A stretch of DNA of 64,000 nucleotides from Rhodosorus marinus (GCA_029953675.1 JAMWBK010000003.1:1364001-1428000), one strand, 5' to 3'; counted from the first letter of the stretch, positions 43,858-55,845 are shown. Notes: a model not told the origin generated them from the sequence alone. Numbers and translations: made by a program.

Positions 43858-44563
43858 ATGGCTGGAGGACGAGGTAGGAAGGATGGAATGAAGAGGAAGT
43901 TCGAAGCGCTAGTAGTGGAAGAGGACAATACTGACGGCCCATCTTTCACTGCACTGGTGAGGAAGAGGAGGCATCTTGGAAAGAGACCACGTCAGACCAC
44001 TGGTGGGGTTGCTGCAGGCGACTCCGAGTCTTCCGAGGAAGGAATGTCGTCGCGCTCGGTTGGGTCATCAGATTCATCTCCCAGTTCTGGAGGAGAGGCC
44101 CAAGCTTCTCATCCTCAAACAGGTGCGTTTCGCTTAATTTCAGGTTTGGCCTTTGCTTATCTTTTGGAGCCTGGGCTGACGGCCAGTCTGCAAACTAAGC
44201 GAATATCCATTGGATGTGAATGAAGCACCTGCTAGCGAGGACCCTCTACCGATTCTCAAAGCTTTGTTTGGGTCTGAGTGATTTTTGCTGATGAGGAAGG
44301 TTTCCGTTTTTGCAGGGCTATCGCTTGCAGTGCGACAAAAGTTGGTGAGAGCAAGTACAAACACAACGCAGCCTATTTTTACGCCCGATGAGGTGCATGA
44401 AATTTGTCTTCATTCAATGTCTGAAAGGGAAGCAAGACTGCAAGAAGAATATGCGAACATATTGAACGATCGATTGGCCGAACAATTCCAAACATTTACG
44501 CAGGTGAACAGGGATTTCCTGTTTCGGGCATATCGAGAACCACAAAACACATATGTATCTTAG
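43858..44563 (+). CDS. Akirin-like nuclear protein
   Basis: Exons 43858-44122 and 44316-44563; 193-nt intron, phase 1; 170 aa. The C-terminal ~65 residues fit akirin: FTPDEVHEICLHSMSEREAR, LQEEYANILNDRLAEQFQTF, and the ending YVS, equal to the conserved 'F-T-x-x-Q-V-x-x-I-C...E-R-E...R-E-E-Y...L-A-E-Q...S-Y-V-S' of animal akirins. The N-terminal half is basic then acidic/Ser-rich, with GMKRKFEAL and VRKRRHLGKRPR as nuclear signals. Akirins bridge transcription factors, SWI/SNF complexes and the proteasome importin pathway. A SWI1-like subunit gene lies 9 kb away, but no direct link is shown. Confidence 0.85.
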
Positions 44564-45067
44564 GCATTTACCATAGTTGCGGGTGGGTACGGCAATTGCG
44601 CCCCATTGAACAGAAGAAGTTGATTGTTAAGGAGGAAACTCCGGATTAAAGTGGCAAGTTTTCGAGTGGCTAGTATTTTTTGGCTCGCAGATCTTTAGGG
44701 TGAAACTCGCATGGAACCCCTGCTACAGGCAGATTGACAGCTTGCCGTCGTGAAGATCGCGTGTTGTTTTTTTTTCACGAAGGTGAACTTTTTTATTATC
44801 ATATTTGAGTTAGATGTTGAATACTGGAACTGGCCTCTTATACTTAAGTGGGGATTTGAGAAGCCTGCAACTGCTTTTTGGCTTTACGGGTGTTCACGCT
44901 GATATTGTCAAAAGGGAAGCACATAAAGGCCGCTGTTCAGATCACCGGCCAATGAATTGGTTCTCACGAAGTAAGCTTGGGACGCCTGGCGCGCCGAGCC
45001 GCGCTCGTTGTGAGAGCATCGCCCTTCATAAAAAGCAGTTGTGAAACGCCACGGTTTCAAATTTCGC
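44564..45067. other. Convergent intergenic region, akirin / subtilase
   Basis: About 500 bp between two 3' ends, with T-runs near 44766-44790. The plus open frame 44814-45044 has no recognisable content. Confidence 0.5.
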
Positions 45068-48000
45068 CTACCTTAGGTATGTCGGGAAAACGATTCCCGT
45101 AATAAGAAGAACTCCAAAGATACTGCCAACGCCAATGGCTACTGCATATCCCCAACTAAAGTCCTCTAAATCGAGACCTCCCGTTACCGTATCTGTGATA
45201 CCACTTATGTCACCTTCCACCTGGAACAGCCAAGAGACGACTACTCAGCTAGGAAGCGGTGGATCTCACAACATTGTAGTGATCAACGGTCAATCGGGAA
45301 TAGAGGGGTTACGGGCGGTCGGGGTACGTACCCTGGTCCAGTTCGGGACAAAGTTGTTCTCGGCATCATGTACTTCTGGATTTGACACAACATTGACGTT
45401 GCTGTCCGGGGACCCTACAACCAATGCATAGTGTTGCTTCCTACTAAGGTTTACAGCCGTCACTTTGACCTGAGCACCAGCGCAGAGGGGGGAGCCAGAG
45501 TTGGTAAAGGAAAACGGAAATTCCATGTCTCAAACAAAGCTACCCGAGGTCTCCCATTCCAAGAATGCTCACACGAAACTTTGCCCCGGCTTGTACACTA
45601 GTCACAATGTTCTCAACTGGGTCCACTCGACTAGTTGATGCGTTGTCCATGCAGCCACCCGAGACGCACTGAACGCTTAGGTCTAAATCGTTCACCAGGG
45701 ATACAGTTGTCGCGAAACCCCTTCCCTGCACGGATCCCGGGAAGTCCGAGTAGGCGAGAAATATTTTCACTTCGGCATCGCTCCCTGCTTCAAATTCAAA
45801 AACGTCTTCCTCTCCACCAATAAGCTGCACAACCCGACAAAGAATAGAGGAGCGAAACTAAGATGCTCGAACGTGACGGGAACAAAAAAGTGCGAGTTTG
45901 CGGGTGGCCTGCGAGGTCCTCCACCCCCCATATAATGTACTCTAGAGAGCCGTGGTCAGAAAACATACCTCGCGTCTGTCAGAGATGAACAACGATCGAT
46001 CCCCAAAGTTTAACACATCCGTGAGAACTGGCATCCCCCATCCATAGGTTTGACGTCTTTTCTCTGCAGAGGTGTCCTCAAAACTACGAATCTCGGAGCC
46101 GTCGTAGTATTGACCGTTGAGCTCTCCTGATCCTAAAGGACAAGAGGGGGTGACAGAGGGATACATGGGAGCATAGGGCAGCAGTCAGTTTCAGATTTCA
46201 GTGACTTTCTCATTCTTGTGCTTACCGCAGAGAAGAGTTGCTTTCACTAGAGCTGCCGACGGTCCATACAGGTCTCCGAGTGGACCAGCCGTTACGTTTC
46301 TGTATCCAGTCAGAGGGTTGAAATCATTGTAGTATTGCCGAACCAATGATGCGGCTCCCGCTATTACTGGAGCGGACATCGAAGTACCGGATGAACTACC
46401 CACCCCCTTGTTTGATCCTCCGTCAGAGCATTTGCTGGAGAATCGGTTGTCATCTGCATCGCCGGAGGACAATGCAGAAACAACTTCGACCCCTAGACAC
46501 CGATTTCACATTGCACCCGCTCAGACTTGTTAGGGAGTTGGTCCAAATAGTAAGATGTGCAAAACGGAGAACGGATTTTCCCAGGCAAGAGCAAATAAAG
46601 GGCAGCGATTCTAATGGACTACATTCTACTATGCGTACCTGGGGCGACAAGATCGGGCTTTATTCTGCCGTCCATCATGAAGCCTTTAGAAGAGGCTTTG
46701 AACATATCCCCATTAGAGCATGGGCTTATTCTACACCTCCTTCTGGAGTCCGAGGTAGAAACAGCACCGACGGCAATTCCATTCTTGGATGTTGCTGGAG
46801 TTCCTACTGTAAAGTACCCATCCTTGTAGTCGCCGCCGTTGTCAATGGAAATTGATCCCTCATTTCCGGCCGCGAAGATCACCAAAAAATCCTTGTTCTC
46901 CCACCTGTCCGATTGGAAGTATGTATAGCCGTGATTAGTCACGACAGGGCTATACACGATTTCCGAGAGAACGAGTCGCCACCTTCTGCCCCCAGCCAGA
47001 AGAGGGGGGGTCACTGATCTCGAATTTCACTGCATTGCACACTCACATGAAGAGATCCACAGCATATGCGGAGCTGTCGTACCGCACACAAGTAGACCGG
47101 TAAGTAGTAGGATCAAAATCTGAACAACCCCATGAATTTGAATGAACTCGAGCTCGTGCTCTGTAGGCCTGTTTAAAAAGACGACCCAGCTGGCCACTGT
47201 ACAAAACGCCATTGCTGCCCTGGATATCCTGGAAAACGAGCTTCGACCCAGGAGCCACTCCTTTGGAGTCCTTCTCGTCAGCGCTCGAGTAGCAAGATAA
47301 TCGAGATTAGGGTGTTACCAGCGCTGCCTACCATTTCTGTAGCTCCGATCGCGGACTAAATTCTGGTAATTTGGGTTCCCGGAGGATGATGTGTGATAGT
47401 GTAGCCCAAGGGCAGTGCCCGCGACATGTGTACCGTGCCCGTCACCGTCTTCGGCGTCTGCTGTTCGTACCCTATAGTAGCATGCAATTTTGCGATGTTT
47501 GAAATTGCAGGAATCTACCGTGGTATTTCCAACAGTGTCTTGATCCCGGAAGTAGCAGCTGTCGAAGTCAATTCCTGTGTCCGCAATCCCTGTGGTCGGA
47601 ATTATGTACGAAGGAGTCAGTTTGCACAAAAGCCTTCAGCAAAAAAACAACATTCGTAACCGATGACAGTGAACCAATTCGAGGTCGGACAAAACAATTG
47701 AACTTGTCTTACCGATCAGATTGTTTGTTCCGGTTACGTTCTGCTCCCAAATTGGAGTATTGTCCAAGCGCGACGCCCCGCCGCTAGCGCTTTGCATTGA
47801 AACCGAGGCGAAATTGTTTAGAAGCTTCCTCTTGGGCTCCTTTGTAACCCAGAGGACGTGGTCGTTGCCTTCCAAGGAGGCAACGATGTCACCCACATGC
47901 TCCTTAGAAGCGCGAATGGATAGAATTTTCGAGCTTGACAGATCATCAGATAGAAAGTAGTCCTCTATCCAGGGGCTTACTGACTTCAATACACCTCCCA

Positions 48001-48343
48001 TTGTTCCTTCAAAAACGACTACGCCAATGTCGACGAAGAGCTCCTCGTCCAGCCGGGCCACATCCTTCAGCTCCATTGTGACCTTCTCCCGTCTGCTTCT
48101 GCTTTTCTCAAACACGCGAACCCTCTGCCAGTCCAGACGCTCTAAATGATTCTGGATCGACTTCCCATGAGCAACAAACCAACCGCCTCCGATTGCGTGC
48201 AAGTGCGGCCCGAACAGCCTGTGAGCGTCTTCAGCATGCCTGCAAGCACTCAGTCGAACCTCGAACTGGGCAGCATCGCAGGCGGCTAGTAGTGCCAAGA
48301 AGAGCCCAAGGAAACAGCAGCATATGCGGATAAAGTGAAACAT
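45068..48343 (-). CDS. Membrane-anchored subtilisin-like serine protease (S8)
   Basis: Exons 48343-47713, 47589-47332, 47260-47047, 46904-46639, 46492-46226, 46132-45969, 45824-45544, 45443-45332, 45220-45068; all phases agree; 781 aa. Signal peptide residues 1-25 (FIRICCCFLGLFLALLAAC). Propeptide-like region to ~210. Catalytic Asp in GIADTGIDFDSC, His in DGDGHGTHVAGTALG, oxyanion Asn in IFAAGNEGS, Ser in GSSSGTSMSAPVIAGAASLV. Then a C-terminal beta-sandwich (SDAEVKIFLAYSDFPGS, VNDLDLSV, HYALVVGS) as in Kp43-type subtilases. Last, a single membrane span (AVAIGVGSIFGVLLITGIVF) and a 5-residue tail. Predicted secreted or vacuolar ectoenzyme fixed to the membrane. Exon 8's acceptor was chosen by phase and family fit. 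Confidence 0.92.
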
Positions 48344-48512
48344 CGCTCGAAAACACTCCAAAACGCACACCCTCTAGCCTGCTCTGATACCCAGTGACCC
48401 AAGAACTCCGCGATTACTTCTAGGACCCACTTACTGCAACATCTGTTCTGTACCCACGTACTGTACAAGTTGTCTCCCGGTCTAAAATCATGCACATACG
48501 AGCTCTCCAAGC

Positions 48513-48764
48513 TCAGTTTCTGCGACCAGACCAATACGATAACCGGACAGCTAACGTCGACCGTATCGCTATTTGCGGAACATAGCTTTCTAGCGATCGT
48601 CGAAGACTTTGATTCCTTTCCCACATTTTCGTAGCAGCTGCACTCAGCAGCTCAAACGCTCTGTGTGTACCATTGTCAAAACACCAAACTTCAGCCAATG
48701 TTTTGTAGTCAGCGATGCTCTCCGCTTTTTCGAATAAAGTTCTCCATCTAGTACCGCACTCCAT
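48513..48764 (-). CDS. Hypothetical short ORF
   Basis: ATG at 48764 opens MECGTRWRTLFEKAESIADY, then LAEVWCFDNGTHRAFELLSA; 83 codons. The composition looks protein-like, but there is no known domain and no supported flanking exons. Could be an exon of a larger unrecognised gene. Confidence 0.25.
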   Translation of the reverse strand: MECGTRWRTLFEKAESIADYKTLAEVWCFDNGTHRAFELLSAAATKMWERNQSLRRSLESYVPQIAIRSTLAVRLSYWSGRRN

Positions 48765-51246
48765 TTGAAACAAGCAAATTCATAAACGAGAAAAGAAATT
48801 AAGTGAAAATATTGAAATCCGGGGGAAATCTTTCTTTTGGTTTTCGTCCTGAAGAGTTTCTCCATCTACGAAGGAAAAATATGCGCAAAAGCGACCCAAA
48901 CAAGAACTGAATATTGGCAGTGAAAAGTTGTTGTGGACTGGACTCGTTCACAGACTTGCAGATGCGGGAGGAGGAAACAGCAGGCAAGGCTTTTTAGTCT
49001 GGACTCATGCGCGGAACAAAAACCCTCGAGGTGATTCAACTGAAAGGGTTTGCGCGTGTGTGTTTATAGTTGGCGGATGCGGAAGAGAAGCTCTCGAACG
49101 GCAACAAAGTTCCTGCAGAAATGGAACAGCTCTGCTAAAGACTCGACGGGGCCTTTCTTCGCATGGCTGAAGTACCTGGACTCTGTTGGCAACGCGATCG
49201 TCCAAAGCCCTTGGGTTGAGTTTTTTGGTTATTTGCTATAAAAGTTTTCTATTACCACCCTATATGTGGATGTGCCCTGCTGTTCGTCATAGGAACTATA
49301 ATACATGCCCAGAAGCAAACGGGCTTCAAACTCACCCGTCCACAAAATGCAGCGCCATTTGTTCTGTCGCTAATTGGTGAGGGATTTTGCTTTGAATTCA
49401 ACGCAGGACGAAAACTATAATAAATTATTAAAACCACTAGAGGATAGACCAGACCTCAGATTTCAAAACAATTGGCAACAAAAACAAATCGGCCGATCCA
49501 GGGGGTAAACGTCTAGTGACTTTCCCTTCGGTTCAGATCAAAATATTTACTTTTTTAAAATGTTTTTGGGCTGTGAGTGCTGCTCCTACCCCGTGGCAAC
49601 GTAGTATTACATTGTAGTCTGCGCTCGAATTTTGCTTACAAAAGACACAAACGATTTTGGGTGACCTGCTCGCACGCGGTGAGCTGGTGCTATCTGCTTC
49701 TTGCATGCTGTGGTGTGCGATTGACCTTGAGTTTGTCGCACAGGGGTTTTAGCTCGACTGGATTTCGTGCGATCTCAATTAAGAAGTGCAGAAGGGGGAC
49801 GTATTTTCTCCTCACCTCGCATTTACGTCTTTTGCGTGGGGTTGGCCGTGACAGGGCGCGTTCCTGCTAAACAAAGCCGTTTCAAACCTTATCAGGCATC
49901 AGGAGAGTTGGTATGTGCAACAGGCTGTTCACCGAACTCGAGATATAGATGAAAAGCTATCATCGGCGCTGCTTTGCGGTTGCATTGGAATGGCAATGCC
50001 TTCGTCCGCTTCTACATTAGACTGCTAACTCACGGTGCTAAGTGACCTCCTGAACATCAAGGAGTATTCTATTTCGTAGCCGGGTTTGACTCTTCAGTCC
50101 TCCCACGCACCGGATAAGCAAGTCAAGCATTTCATTGACCAAGGGGGAGGTGCATAATTTCTTGCCTCCTTCGTGGTAACAGCCTTGGAAAGTCTCTACC
50201 AGCGGGCTTCTCCCAGCAGTCGGCGAAGTCTCAAAATAGATTTGCTCACCACTAGGCTTTTCGCAAGGCACATTTATACACTTATCTGTTTTCTCTGTAC
50301 TCACCCATGTGCAGAGCTTGGCTGGAGTAAAAAGCACTCACAGGGGATCATGCTCTGCCGTTAGTTGGGAAAAAGACCCTACTGCGGCGCTGCGCGACAA
50401 GTGCATGAGTATTTTCTTGCTATCCGCCGAAAAGGAAAGAAAAACACTTAGGCGCATTCGTCGGGCGAAGACGTCGGGAACACTGGCCATTCCTTGAAGA
50501 CAACAAAGGTGCAGTCCCGATTTCCCCAGTCGTAGGGGGGATACAAACAAGCTGCCGTCGCAGACAATTTCCGCCTCCCTGAGGGACCATGCAGAGCGGA
50601 TATTACCTTGTTAGGCTTGTTCCGAAGCAGCCCTGCCCACCAGATAGCGAAGGTAAAGTGCTAGATGGTAGCCACAGCAGAATGTCCTCGATCATCAACA
50701 GAGGAGTTGGTGAAGAGATGCGCTCATAGCAGAAATTGTCATGCAAGCGGTGGGTTCATTCCTACTGGATTCCTCAACTAGGCGTCGGTTTGGAAAACCT
50801 CTGCCACCGGGCTTCTCCCAGCAGTCGGCGAAGTCACAACTCCTTCAACTAGCAACTCTCCAATCGACCTGTAGAGAACTAAGCTTCTAGCTTTGCATGA
50901 TCGCCACTGGCTGGAAATCCAACCCTGAACGCTCCTAAGATAGATGGCTTAAGCCCTACTCCGTTCCTGCTCGTACAGTGCAAAACATCCGATCTCGTGA
51001 ATGAAACCGTCCCTCCTGTAGCGCAAGTACTTTTCGGATGGGCTCGGCGGGGGCCCGAGACTAAACAGAGTGATTCGGAAGCCATTTATTCAATACGGTG
51101 TGATGTAGTATGCATCTCTCAGGCCGGACAGAACAAGTTCGCCTGCAGCGATCTCCTCGAGTCGCATAAATCGTTGCTCGAATCGTCCGCACCTACGTCC
51201 ACGGTTCCTATACTTGGAAATCTTCCACTTCTGCTAAGTTGAGGAG
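48765..51246. other. Interval without recognised genes
   Basis: Only short frames. A 48-bp direct repeat pair lies inside: 50187-50234 and 50791-50838 share GGGCTTCTCCCAGCAGTCGG and CGAAGTC, about 604 bp apart. Confidence 0.5.
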
Positions 51247-51700
51247 TTACAGATTATCTGGATCTGTTTCTGGTGTCATGCGGTGGTAGTAGGCATAATG
51301 TCTAGGCATGAGCCCTCGTCTGTAAACCTCCAAATGTCTGATCAACCGTTTTCTGTCTTTCACATCCATTCCCATAGTCTTCAACACTGCACAGCCAAAG
51401 CAAACAAGGTTAGCCGTGCAGGGTGGATGTTGGAGATCAAAACACAAAGGCTGACGCAGGTCAGCTAAAATTATCCACTCGTATGGTCGAATGCGGGACA
51501 TTACCATTTGTTGAATACGGCGTAAATCGGATTTCCACAAGCTGCCTGAAACTCTTAAATTTGGAATGTTCATGTTCTAGACCAATACTCTTCAAAAACC
51601 CGTACAGGTTCACTTCCGGTATTGGCACCTTGGGTACGTAGCTGCGGAACAACGCATAGGTATGCTGGTTGTAGCGCACTGCCTTCGGCTTCGGAGGCAT
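51247..51700 (-). CDS. Mitochondrial small-subunit ribosomal protein mS41 (IGR motif)
   Basis: Exons 51700-51505 and 51386-51247; 118-nt intron, phase 1; 111 aa. The IGR/FYV4 domain is visible: VPIPEVNLYGFLKSIGLEHE (where yeast and animal proteins have 'I-P-D-V-x-x-F-L-x-x-I-G-R'), FKSFRQLVEIR, then LKTMGMDVKDRKRLIRHLEVYRRGLMP, matching 'L-K-x-x-G-I-x-x-x-x-R-x-x-I-L-x-x-x-E-x-Y-R-R-G-L'. mS41 is a mitoribosome component. Typical small size. No distinct presequence, but the start PPKPKAVRYNQH is basic. Confidence 0.8.
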
Positions 51701-51838
51701 CTTTAGCCCCACCTACCCTTGTCGCTCAAACCCCCGTTGATCAAAAGGCAATTCGAAACGAGTTGCCCTACTTGCAGGTTAGACCCCAGCCTTGCAATAC
51801 CTCTAAACGTCAGAAAGCACCGGCCCACGTCCTTTCTT

Positions 51839-52138
51839 TCAAAGGCGTAGAAGTGGTACCATAATATCCTGAAAAGAAAAAACTTTAGAGCCTGCACGCC
51901 ACAAGCTGACTTTCGTCAAACCATTGGATCCCACTCTGCCCAGCATCAACGATAATGCGACAAACACGAACGCACCTCGACCCCCTTCCCAAAACGTCTG
52001 CCGACCGCTTCGAGCACCCGAATAAAGAACTCCGTCCACATTCTCAATTCGACTAGGGGTGGGCTCGGTCTGTCTCGCCAACACGATCAGATTATTTGGA
52101 GCAGATTCGTTCATCCACAAAGCGTTTCCCTGATTCAT
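51839..52138 (-). CDS. Hypothetical ORF upstream of mS41
   Basis: ATG at 52138; frame of 99 codons: NQGNALWMNESAPNNLIVLA, then a possible membrane segment GAFVFVALSLMLGRV. It could be one exon of a small membrane protein gene. No family recognised, and the frame may be chance. 52139-52755 holds only a few palindromes (see findings). Confidence 0.3.
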   Translation of the reverse strand: MNQGNALWMNESAPNNLIVLARQTEPTPSRIENVDGVLYSGARSGRQTFWEGGRGAFVFVALSLMLGRVGSNGLTKVSLWRAGSKVFSFQDIMVPLLRL

Positions 52139-52755
52139 GCTACGTTCAAGAGAGCTGGGTAGGTTTCATTTTCATAGCAGGCGACGTTGAACAGACATAA
52201 CGGCGGCTATCAATCATGCTGACGCGTCACAGCCATTACGAAATCTAAAGTTGGCTTGATGCGCTGTGATGGTTTACGGTTTTCAACATTTCTTGAAATG
52301 GACAGTAGTAAACTAAATAACAAGCGAGGTACTCCTGTTCTTGCTTTTCGAGAAGTTAATTCTTTCTAAGTCATCTAGCGCACCTTCAGGGACCCGATCC
52401 GCATTCCTTGCAACCTGTCGTTTCCAGAGGACTTCCCCTGCGTTATTTTCGAGCTGGAGCAGTGTTCAACAGCCTTGGGACCAGTTGATTCGGAAAACTC
52501 CCTGCACAGTGGGCAAACTCAGCTGAACCTCAAGCTTGAGGCTGGAAGAACGGGATGTGAGTCAGGACTCACATCACAGGATGTTCAGGGGTGCGCTTGC
52601 ATCAGGCTAAACACCTCGTCCTAATAGTTTGTTCGTTTAGTTATCGTACAATAGTTCGGAACGTGACTCATGCGCTCGATAGAGTTTCGCGCTGTGCCTA
52701 GCCGACAGTATGGCTTCGGGTTAAAGTATAGTTTCGTTGCTCACAAAACTACCTA

Positions 52756-54872
52756 CTACTCAGCCGTGAATTCGTACAACACAGAGGCAATCGTCTCCGC
52801 CGCTGGGCCGGGCACAACCGCGAGTTCTACCAAGTCTCGCTCGTAACGCGTCAATACGCTTCGATTATTCGGTGCTTCAGCTAGATTCTGAAGCGTAAGA
52901 GCGGCTCGCGCGCCGAGCTCTTCGTCTTGCAAAAGGGCAACGAGCCTGTCAATTCCCCGAGGAGTCCTCGCAAGTTTCCCCCGGGCCGGCCAGTCAAACA
53001 TGCTAACATTACAGACTGCGCTCAGGGCCGCCGCAGCCACCCTTCGCTGCTGCCCTCCAAGCACATCGATCAGGCGCGGAAGTAAAACATCAAAGCACGC
53101 GGTTATTGCCCCTTCATTCCGATCTATGTTTGTGGCGAGCCTTGCCAATATATCCGCACCCTTCGCAAAACGGCTGACAAAGTATTCCTGTCCCGGTAGG
53201 AAAGGATCCAGGCACGATACTGCCGTCACAAGCACCTTCTCTGCCGGATAGCCCTCAGAAACATTCATATGCGACGCCGAGTTTATCCACAGGTCGGTGA
53301 GATTATCTTTGATCTCCAGCGCCACTTTCGGACAGAGTATAAGTCGCCCCACCATTTCATGCAAATTCACGCTCTCCGCAAACAGAGCGCCATTTTTTTC
53401 GATGAAACTCAGATTTCGGAGCACGTTGGAGGCCAGAAGAGCTCTTTCCTCGGTTTCAACGCTGACGGGATCCCGAGAGTTGAAAAGGTCATTGTCATAC
53501 TGAAGCAGTGTAGGGTCTTCCCGCCACGACTCGGGCTCCTTCGAGGTATCTCTCCCCGTGGCGCTTGCAGCAGCCATGATTCGAAGTCCGCTTTTGATCC
53601 GCGCATCAATTCCAGGGTGGAGTCCTTGCTTTCGCAACCTCTCCATGTCCCTCCAGTATCGCTGCAAAGTTAGAAGTAGTGCTGCAGAGTATCTTTGAGT
53701 TGGTAAGGGTTCCAGGATGGAGAATGCAAGCTGCCCAGCTGGTATCCGCCACGTTAGAGTCAATGATACTTACCATCGATGAGCCCGGGAAAGTCACGAA
53801 CCAAAAGGTTCCTCCTGTTGTCGCATGACAACGAGTTCAGGGCCCCGAGACCCCAAGCCACCTGCTCTCGCACGTCCCCAGCCATGGATAGAACGAGCTT
53901 CTCGCGCTCCTGTGGATTGTCATAATTGAAAACAACTTGAGGAGGCGGCTCAATGTTCGCCCCGTACAAATCCCGTCCCTCAGCTCCACCATGTGCATAA
54001 CCACCATTGGGTATTGACCCTGATGCAGCCGCAGCAGCAGCCGCGGCTTGTGCCGCGGCAGCCTCTTGTGCAGCTGCGGCCGCGGCTCTTGCCGCAAGCT
54101 TCTCCGCAGAAGGAGGACGTCCGCGACGCCGTGGCATTTGCGGGGACGGGTTTACCCCGAAGGTGTCAATAGACACTGAAGCAGCAACTGCGGTGACTGC
54201 GGTTTCCGCCGCCTTTCGCTTAGGTCGTTCACGCCCTAAAGCCACGCTCGGTTCCTTCGCTGCTTCCGAAGCCGATGGTTGCGCCACTAGTCCCGGGTCA
54301 ACCTGCTGCTCGTTCGCTCGAGTTGCCTCTTGCTTCACTTGGTTTTCCGCTTCGATCAATTTCTTCTTCTCCATGAGAAGCAATTTGGCCCTTTGCGGAT
54401 CCCGTCCGAACACGAAGTGTTGCTCGTATTGATACAAAATCTTTTCGTAAGACTGACGAAGCATATAAGCTGCGGACGTGCAGCTTCTGGGAAGCACCAG
54501 TTTCCTCGTCACAATCTTAAATGCCCTAGTCTCAATCACGTTATTTAGACCGCCCTGGTCCATGACTTCAACGAAAAGTTGATAAATATTTAACGGCGAG
54601 CCTCCGAGAGTCGGAACCTTGAAGTTCAATTCCCCGATTTCAGACATGAAGTGCTTATGATCCGCCAAAAAGTCGTCCTTTGGACTTCCACTCTCCATCG
54701 AATCATTCTTCATCTGCTCAGAGATAAAGCGCCTACCAATCTCCGGAACAACCGCTTTGTACTTTTGAATGACATCTTCCACGCCTTCGTTATCCACTCT
54801 CAAGTCCTTTTCACTCTCCTGAACACTCTCGCCGGGCTCAGTACTGAGCAAGTCCGGACCGAACGCATCCAT
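52756..54872 (-). CDS. ARID-domain SWI1/BAF250-like SWI/SNF subunit
   Basis: Exons 54872-53774 and 53738-52756; 35-nt intron by these coordinates, phase 1; 693 aa. ARID domain at about residues 65-160: DDFLADHKHFMSEIGELNFK, then NIYQLFVEVMDQGGLNNVIE, AFKIVTRKLVLPRSCTSAA, SYEKILYQYE. AT-hook-like PRRRGRPP follows, then a long poly-Ala tract, then armadillo-like helices (REQVAWGLGALNSLSCDNRR; LASNVLRNLSFIEKN; AALSAVCNVSMFDW; AALTLQNLAEAPNN) resembling BAF250_C. ARID plus this C-domain marks the SWI1/ARID1 subunit that targets SWI/SNF remodellers. Start: first ATG of an open frame that extends slightly upstream. The intron is very short, but frame and sense (PGLIDA.GQLAF) support it; a longer alternative intron is possible. 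Confidence 0.85.
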
Positions 54873-55845
54873 TGCCAAAAACCTCTTACCGAGAAAAACT
54901 CGAGCCACCTCCTTATCCCCCTTCCTCAAATGGATCAACTCATTTCCTACAAATATAGGGACATCTTGAAGCAGCTCAATGCAACACCAGATTGTTAACC
55001 ACTAAACTTTCCCGCAGTAAGAAGCTTCTTCGTCGATAAGAGCTGCCCCTGCTACCCAACCAGGCGTTTAACACCAAAATTCACAGGCGCAAAGCGGTAA
55101 CGACAAAACGAATCAATTAGCATCAAAGCGTGCACCTGGCCCGGCTCAATTCCCCGCTCGTTCCCGAATCCGGACAAGAAATCTTTCCTCGGAGCAGGGT
55201 CCTTACGAGGAGGTTTTCCACAAAGCCAAGCTTAATCCAACACTGTGGTCGGCAACAGCACGTTTCTTCATCGATTACAAATGCTCGCCCATTACAATGA
55301 GGTGCAGAACGCAACTCCGGATGCTGTTCTGCGGACGAGTGGTTTGATGAGGACTCTATCTGGGGGACTGGAAAGTTGTACTCGAGGAATAGTAAATGGA
55401 TGCCAGAGTCCGAGGAGCGAAGTGGAAAGTGAAGAACAGATTTCTAGAAATTCGTCAATACACCTCCAAAACTGCACGTAAGCAACAAGTGACAGCATGC
55501 AGCAAAAGCTGTGGAGGTTAGAAGTTGTGCTTCTAATCTGGCAGCACACCCGGGAAGGGGAATAACCATTCTTATTTGTGCCGAATAGATGACCTTTCAG
55601 CTCCGCAATGGAGGGGAAGGGTCGCGTGGATGGTGGATTATATTCCGGTTTATGCAAATTCCAGTTCACTTGGGTATCGCCTTCGTTGCATAGCTGTGGC
55701 ACACATTTACATTCCTGGCTTTTCTACTGGTCTCTTACTGCCGTATAAATAAGAAGCGCTTGGCAAAGCGGCCAACCTTGGTTACCAAAAAAAGGACTAA
55801 AAGAATCAGATGGAGTTGAAGTAACAACAACTTGGTCATGGCGGC
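54873..55845. other. Interval without recognised genes
   Basis: Opposed open frames at 55245-55481 (plus) and 55292-55702 (minus) overlap and neither has a recognisable domain. Confidence 0.5.

Noticed and set aside
54007-54432. Ala-rich plus-strand ORF
   Set aside because: Shadow of the poly-Ala/GC-rich linker of the minus-strand ARID gene.
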